Source of the DNA: Linum tenue
Lineage: Eukaryota; Streptophyta; Magnoliopsida; Malpighiales; Linaceae
Assembly (NCBI GenBank): GCA_946122785.1
Contig: CAMGYJ010000006.1
Coordinates: 32,129,168 to 32,193,167, forward strand
Direction: 5' to 3'
DNA: 64,000 nucleotides
Under the pieces are notes generated by a model. It made no database searches. It saw only the letters and a program-made list of their open reading frames with translations, and was not told where the DNA came from. A program made the translations under genes and the position numbers. Positions within the stretch are counted from its first letter, which is position 1; each line of letters opens with the position of its first letter. Below are positions 58,482-64,000 of the stretch, in pieces.

Positions 58482-59916
58482 TCACGAGCTTTGGACGAGT
58501 CCATGATTGAGGGCTCTTGAACTTGAGTGGCTTTGAGGCTCCCATACCATGTAGTGCATCATCGATTTACCACCAACGCATCCACCAAGAGGGATCGCCA
58601 ATGGTTTGGCCTTGGCTTGGCAAAGAGCCGCAAATGGGTCCTTCTCAAGAAGCGCGTCGAGGTCGGGTGGAAAGCTTTCATAGCCCTTGTAACTTGTGGA
58701 TACTTCATCCACCTCGAGCTTGTCCTCATTTTGGACTCCACTTGCCCCTTCAACTTCATCTTTAACCTCCCTTCCTTCTTCTTCAATTTCCTCCCCTTGG
58801 GAACACTCGAGATCTTTCCCTCTTCAATGCTTTCTTCCTCCTATTCAACCTCTTATTTCCTCATCTTTCATCGCTCTTCCGCAAGCAAGCTTTGAATAGC
58901 GAGTCTCCAAGCTATGTCTTCGATTGACGCGACACTCATCTCCTCATTGAGAACTTCCTCTTCAAGGCTTGGGGTAAAATGTGGAAGAGTGGTGGCTTCC
59001 TCAAGAGGACATTCCAAGTCTCGAGTATCACGGTGCCATCTGTGAAAACTTCCGACCATTCCAATTCATCCTCGAGGCTTTCCTCTTCATCTTCCTTTTT
59101 TCACCCTCTTACTTCTCCTTCCCTTTCATGTCTTCAAGAACAGCTTGGAGGGCAAGGTACCATGCAAGATTATAGTAAGGATTCTCTTGCTCCTCCACAC
59201 TCGTGACTTGGTCTTCAAGGTTGCTTTCGTGAAGAGGAAAGTGATGGGAGTCATCAATGCAACCTTCTTGTTCATCCTCACCACGAGAGCTCTCCGGGGT
59301 GAGTTCTCTCGCTCCACACGATTTTCATTGCTCGCCCTTTCAACCTCCTAGTTCTCCTCTAAAAATGAGAGGTGATAGCTTTCACAAGCTCGTGCCACTT
59401 TCTCCTCCAATAATGAGAGGCGATAGCTAGTACAAGCTTGTGCCACCTTCTCTTCTAGTGTCAAACGGGGAGGAGGGAGGGGTTGGAAATCCATGTTGGA
59501 GCTTGTTCTTGAAAAATTCTCCACGACAAGCTCCAACTTGGACTTCGCTTCGGGTTGTGGGAGATCCAAGTTCGAGCACCCTTCATCGGTGCCTCGAACA
59601 AACTGCTCCACCATGAGCTCCAATTGGCTCTTCGACTTCGGTCGTGGAGTCGCACATGGTCTTGAAGATTGTCCCATGAAGGCTTCCATGGCCAACTCCA
59701 ACTTGGATTTCTCCTCGGGTTATGGAGGGAAATATTCTTGATATGGGGAAGCCTCTTCATACCCCCGATGGTTTGGTTGTTCTTCTTGGAAGGGGATTGG
59801 TAATAAAACCCGGATCCTTGGAATCCCCCGTCTTGTTCACTCCATGAAGCTCCGGTGTACCCCAATTCGGGTGGTTGTGGATACCCCCACCTATTGTAGA
59901 AGCCATTGGGATCCAT
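58482..59916 (-). pseudogene. Short Gag-like frames of the LTR element
   Basis: Starts MDPNGFYNRWGYPQPPELGY with WSEQDGGFQGSGFYYQSP, an opening seen in Tat/Athila Gag C-terminal regions. Shifted frames then read MELAMEAFMGQS, SQLELMVEQFVRG, SKLELVVENFSRT and VARACESYHLS, repeating an LEL.VE.F pattern. The last part (58712-58482) begins MDEVSTSYKGYESFPPDLDA. No capsid core or zinc knuckle was seen. It may be structural or only remnant. Confidence 0.5.
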
Positions 59917-60093
59917 GATTCATAACCTACACAAACAAAAACACAAAAAGAAAATCAAACAAACACAAACCACCCTTCAAGACAAAGAGTGGGTAAACAA
60001 AATACCACAAAAAACACCAAACACAAATAAAAAGGCAAGAAAGAAAATGCTAGAGTAACACTAAGCGACCTTTTCAAAATAATGGACCGCAGG

Positions 60094-60109
60094 TCCCCGG
60101 CAACGGCGT
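60094..60109 (-). other. Primer-binding site, tRNA-Asp-like
   Basis: ACGCCGTTGCCGGGGA on the element strand, eight bases after the LTR end. The family norm begins TGGCGCC, so two or so bases have changed. Confidence 0.65.
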
Positions 60110-60117
60110 AAAAAACT

Positions 60118-61699
60118 TGACACTCACAAAACTACACCACAAATTAATCACGACTAGAGCCCAAGTTTTTAAACTCTAGCCGGGTGCAGTATAGAGCAAG
60201 TATTTAAATTGTCAACTCGGGCCGGTCCATGTACCCCTACTCCAATCGCTTAAGTTGTTATCTAGCAAAATGATTTTGGGTTTTAAAACTAAGAAAACTA
60301 CAAACTAAACTAGCAAGGAAAATTCTAACTAAGGGAGCTTCACCCCGGAGTTGCTTCCCCCTAACTAGCTACCGTGACTCGTTGGATTGAAATGATTGCT
60401 ATGGGCCAGGTAACCGCGAACCGCAGAAAATTGCATATATGGTCAGAGACCCCAATCTCAATTGCTAAACCGAGGTGAGCATTAAAGGTCGTGTCACTAG
60501 ACCCTCTCGGTTTAGGAAATCGGTAGTTGACTTACTCCCTCACTCAACTCAAAGGTCGGACGGCTTAATCGCGATTAACCGATTTGCTTAATTCAACATT
60601 GAGGGTTGCCCTAAATTAACCTAGTTAGGTGGCTTAAAAATCTGAAGGAAAACGAACTCGATTGAGTTTCCTTGGAAGGGGGATTTTCCTCTCTAAGCTA
60701 GGTTAAGGTGTCTAATTAGATTGCTAGCACCAACATGCACAAACCTAAGGCTGCTAAGCACAATTATGCACAATCCTTAGGTTGCTAAGCACCAAAATGC
60801 ACAAACCTAAGGATGCTAAGCACAAAATATGAACAACCCTTAGATTGCTAAGCACGAGCATGCACAATCACCATGAAAACACCTCTAATACTCAAATTGA
60901 TGCAAACCCACACTTAATCATTCAATCTAAACAAGTAATTGCAAAGTATTAGTTAGGGATCTACAACACCCAAGAGAAAAGAGTGAGTATCTAGAGAGAG
61001 AGAGGGATTACAAATTTGAGCTCAAGATCTTCTTCGTCTTCTAGGTTTGAATCTTCCAACCAAGCCTCCAATGAAGCTCCAAGATCACACACTCTCTCTC
61101 TCTCTCTCTCTCTCACTAGAACTCTCCTTTGGTGTTTTATGTTGAAAAACTTGAGAAAGAAAGTGTTTCTCCTCCAAAAACCAGTTGTCCTTTCTCTCTC
61201 CCCGCTGTTGTCTTCATATTTGCCAGAAAGTGAATAGTTCACGGTCGTGAACGCCTAAACGCATCCTTGAACTCAGCGTCGTCTAGAACGCACTGCTTCA
61301 CTGGCCTGGGTTCACGGTCAATGGCCCCAGTTCACGGTCTTAAAGACCTTGAACTTCCTTGTCATCAGTAACTTCTGGAACCTCGCTGGACTGCTCGATG
61401 TTCACGGTTTGTGGTCCAAGTTCACGGTCTTAGGAGATTGTGAACTGCGAGTGTTTCCTGGGACCCCTTCACTTCACTGTTACGAGGCAATTGTCACGGT
61501 CTTTGGACTTTTCTTCGGTTTTTTCACTTTTTGACCTCCAAATATCCCAAAATTCCACCTCGACCATTCCACACGTGCTAGGACCTGAAATGTATCAAAA
61601 CAAGTACAACCTAGCGTGAAATATGTCGAGGAACGATGAAATACTAAGCTAAACGAATAACAAATGAGGTGTAAAATGCGTACATTTGGGCCCAAATCA
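60118..61699 (-). repeat. 5' LTR (minus strand), 1.58 kb
   Basis: On the plus strand it runs from TGACACTCACAAAACTACAC to GGGCCCAAATCA, with TG and CA ends. It is similar to the left LTR throughout, with many point differences. Confidence 0.85.
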
Positions 61700-62804
61700 G
61701 GTGCCTACGAAGCCAATACAACCCCCTTGGCCACGCTTGATTCTGCTATCAAACCATACACCAATTGTCTCCGAGGAAGTCTCTCCAATATCAAGAGCTT
61801 TGCTGCAGGGTTGTGATTCGATTGCGTGATCGTGCTTTAAATTTATAAGTCGATGCATACTCTCTATTCAATCCTAACTAAGTCAAGCATAACCTAGCTA
61901 GGGTTGCATAGAGTCGCTCGGTCGTATTCCATGGGAACCCTAAGCTTACTATTACTTCGCTCCGAACTACTATCTAATTGAATCAAAAATTTGGTGGAGA
62001 GTCTAACCTAACCTACTCCTAAACAATCAACCAAGTGGTTGTGAGATCCCTAGAGATGAGACCGTTTCCGAGGGTCAAATCCTCCTAGCTATGGTTGTCG
62101 TGTAGGGTTAAGAGAATGTGGTGAGTGAGCTTTTTTCCGTAGGCCTTCGTGATTATTCGCAAGCCTCCGAGGACACCCTACCTACCCCATTGTCACCTTG
62201 GTATAGGCTCACGTATCTGGGGCTTTAAGAACCTAGCTCTTTTCAATGGGTACTACCCACCGTCCACACCGAGGTTTCATCCCGAATTTCATCTAGGAAG
62301 GTGTTCTTGTGGCAGGGGTTCGGTTGCTTCGTCCACCACAAGACCATATTCATTCATCTAACCCTAATTTGCCAGATGGTGCATACCCGTCTAACCCCAA
62401 ACTCCATACCCAACGTAGAATCTCAAGTTGGCTAGTAGAGAATATTAGGGAGACTTACCCAAGCACAATTAAGTTAGATGAAGCATTAAAATCAACTAAA
62501 CAAACACATTCATTCAAAACCCAAACATACACAACCTATAAACTAGGGTTCATCTTCCCTAAACAACCAGAGATTCAAGTCATAGAGAGAGAAAGAAAAC
62601 ACAAACTAGAATAGAAGGAGTGATGGAATCAATCTTCTTTTCCGTGCTTGCACCTTCTTCTTGCTCCTTGGGTGGATTGGATCTTAAATGAAGCTCTCTC
62701 AAGGTGTTTCCCTCTCTAAAACACTCCAAAACCCTCACTTTATCACTCTAGAGAGGCTCTCCTTTGTCAAGTGCAGAAAAAGGAGCATTATAGGCTGCTG
62801 GCAG
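61700..62804. other. Repeat-like DNA, no gene recognised
   Basis: Text such as TCGCTCGGTCGTATTCCATG and CTCCGAGGACACCCTACC has the look of LTR sequence of related gypsy elements, but no second copy is in the window to prove it. Confidence 0.35.
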
Positions 62805-63508
62805 TAGGGATGGCAATGGGTCGGGTTGGGTCGGGTTTTGCCAAACCCAAACCCAAACCCATGGGTTTATCCGTGAAAAAAACCCGGGGTAAAACCCATT
62901 GGGTTTGAAAAACTCAAACCCAACCCAACCCGCTGGGTATCCGCGGGTTCATGGGTACCCACGGGTTTTTGTCGTAAAAATTTACAATAACAAGTTCCTA
63001 TCAAAATTAAAGTCAAATGTCAATCTCTCAATACAAATTATCCATATATAAAACACCATTCTAGAAAATTCAAGCAAATCACAAATTAACTATACAAATT
63101 GTTCAACACCAATTTAGAAAACTCAAGAAAATTGAAGCAAATCACAATTTATCCATAAATAACATGATTAATTGAAAACTTCTTCCTTTCAATTAAGTTT
63201 TTTCACTCTCTACTCGATAACATCAACTTAATTCTACACAATTAGAAAGAAAAAATTAGACATGTCTCCACAAACATAAATAAGATTAGTTACTTAGAAT
63301 ATCAAATATACCGAGAAAATTAATTATATAGGTGTGGGCGGGTACCCACGGGTCGGGTTTACCTAAATCCAAACCCAACCCAACCCGATGAATAGTGAAC
63401 GGGTTTAAACCCAAACCCGGCCCAAAACCCGTCAACACGAATTTTACCCGCGTTGACCGGGTTGGGTCGGGTGGGTACCCGTGGGTTCGGATTTTGTTGC
63501 CATCCCTA
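62805..63508. mobile_element. hAT-type non-autonomous element (704 bp)
   Basis: Ends TAGGGATGGCAAT and TTGCCATCCCTA are inverted repeats. TSD GCTGGCAG at 62797-62804 and 63509-63516 is perfect. Subterminal regions repeat GGGTCGGGTT and AACCCAAACCC; the middle is AT-rich. Same family as 35020-35776. Confidence 0.92.
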
Positions 63509-63516
63509 GCTGGCAG

Positions 63517-64000
63517 TGGTCAAGGCCTCGAGGACGTGACCCCATGGTTACGGTTGTGCCCAGCTGGAATGTCTTCATATCGCTCAAAATGACGCATTTT
63601 GTCCCGTCTTCAAGTTTCAAGATCACGGCCTCCTTCATGAGATCGCAACCGTGATCTTTGGTGTCACGGGCGTGATCTTGTTCGAGGTCGAAAAGCACCA
63701 AGACCGCAACTCGGGTGTAAAAAATTTCTACTCCTGACAGCTGCCTTACTAAAGTTCTAGGGCACTGTTCTTGTCCGTGATCTTTAGGTTGCGAACATGG
63801 ACACGGCTGTGACGTGTGGCTGTGACCTGTTCCCTTTTCTCCCCTTCTTGCTCATATGCTTCCTGTAACATCTCGTATCCGGGTGGAATCTTACACCAAA
63901 CCGGTTCGATGCATCAACAAAGAATGAATTCGACAAGATCGAGAGAATCATTCGCCCTCCTCAATTAATGTCGTGAAAAATATAGAGAATAAATATGGCA
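63517..64000. other. Window end, repeat-like
   Basis: No gene. TGTAACATCTCGTATCCGG at about 63865 resembles the common plant gypsy LTR opening TGTAACACCCC, but nothing else supports an LTR here. Confidence 0.25.

Larger units (their letters stand above)
54707..61699 (-). mobile_element. Tat/Athila-type LTR element with little coding capacity (~7 kb)
   Basis: Two long direct repeats (54707-56406 and 60118-61699) enclose 3.7 kb. On the minus strand a G-rich tract (GTGTGGGGGAG at 56407-56417) precedes the 3' LTR. The 5' LTR is followed by ACGCCGTTGCCGGGGA (60109-60094), close to the tRNA-Asp-type site common in Tat/Athila elements. The only coding traces are short Gag-like frames at 58482-59916. 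No reverse transcriptase or integrase was found, so it is probably non-autonomous. No convincing TSD was found. Confidence 0.8.

Noticed and set aside
57203..59351. Many short plus-strand frames in the LTR element
   Set aside because: The element is on the minus strand; these are hydrophobic or Ser-rich chance frames.
63865..64000. Start of another gypsy LTR (TGTAACATCTCG)
   Set aside because: A short motif match alone; no partner repeat, primer site or coding sequence in view.

Overview
The window looks like transposon-rich nuclear DNA of a flowering plant, most likely a eudicot. The evidence is a plant reticulon-like gene and a macro-domain gene with spliced introns, plus plant-type transposons: FAR1-type and MuDR-type Mutator-like elements (MULEs), hAT elements and miniature elements, L1-type LINEs with a plant RNase H tail, a gag-only LTR element primed by initiator tRNA-Met, and Tat/Athila-type Ty3/gypsy remnants. 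No species can be named from the sequence alone.

Layout. 1-6.8 kb: a degraded minus-strand Ty3/gypsy gag-pol, interrupted by a gag-only LTR element (245-3219) and by two hAT-type elements inserted at one and the same 8-bp target (4566-6421). 7-10 kb: a tRNA-like sequence and a rearranged LINE fragment. 10.5-16.2 kb: a 5'-truncated minus-strand LINE with poly(A) tail and target-site duplication (TSD). 17-22.6 kb: a Mutator-like miniature element, a lone broken exon of a plant extended-synaptotagmin (SMP domain), a hAT miniature element and a truncated LINE. 24.2-28.6 kb: the only clear host genes, a macro-domain protein (+) and a reticulon-like protein (-), convergent, each with a full exon-intron model that keeps frame. 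30.6-40.8 kb: a large MULE with a FAR1-type transposase (+) and a convergent Ulp1-type cysteine protease gene (-). 40.8-47.1 kb: two related ~0.8-kb non-autonomous elements in tandem, the second split by a plus-strand LINE. 48.2-54.0 kb: a second MULE with exact 9-bp TSD, a decayed MuDR transposase (+) and an antisense GRF zinc-finger/coiled-coil gene (-). 54.7-61.7 kb: a minus-strand Tat/Athila-type LTR element with little coding capacity. 61.7-64 kb: more repeat-like DNA holding another hAT miniature element.

The most unusual feature is a short palindromic motif, TACCATATGGTA and close variants. It fills the introns, intergenic spacer and flanking arrays of the FAR1/Ulp1 MULE and recurs in the two small elements beside it, yet is almost absent from the exons. 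With the shared termini and the shared 9-mer CTCAAGATA between successive units, this suggests one transposon family arranged as a tandem cluster.

Exon-intron models were made by hand from splice signals, reading frame and remembered family motifs. No search was run.
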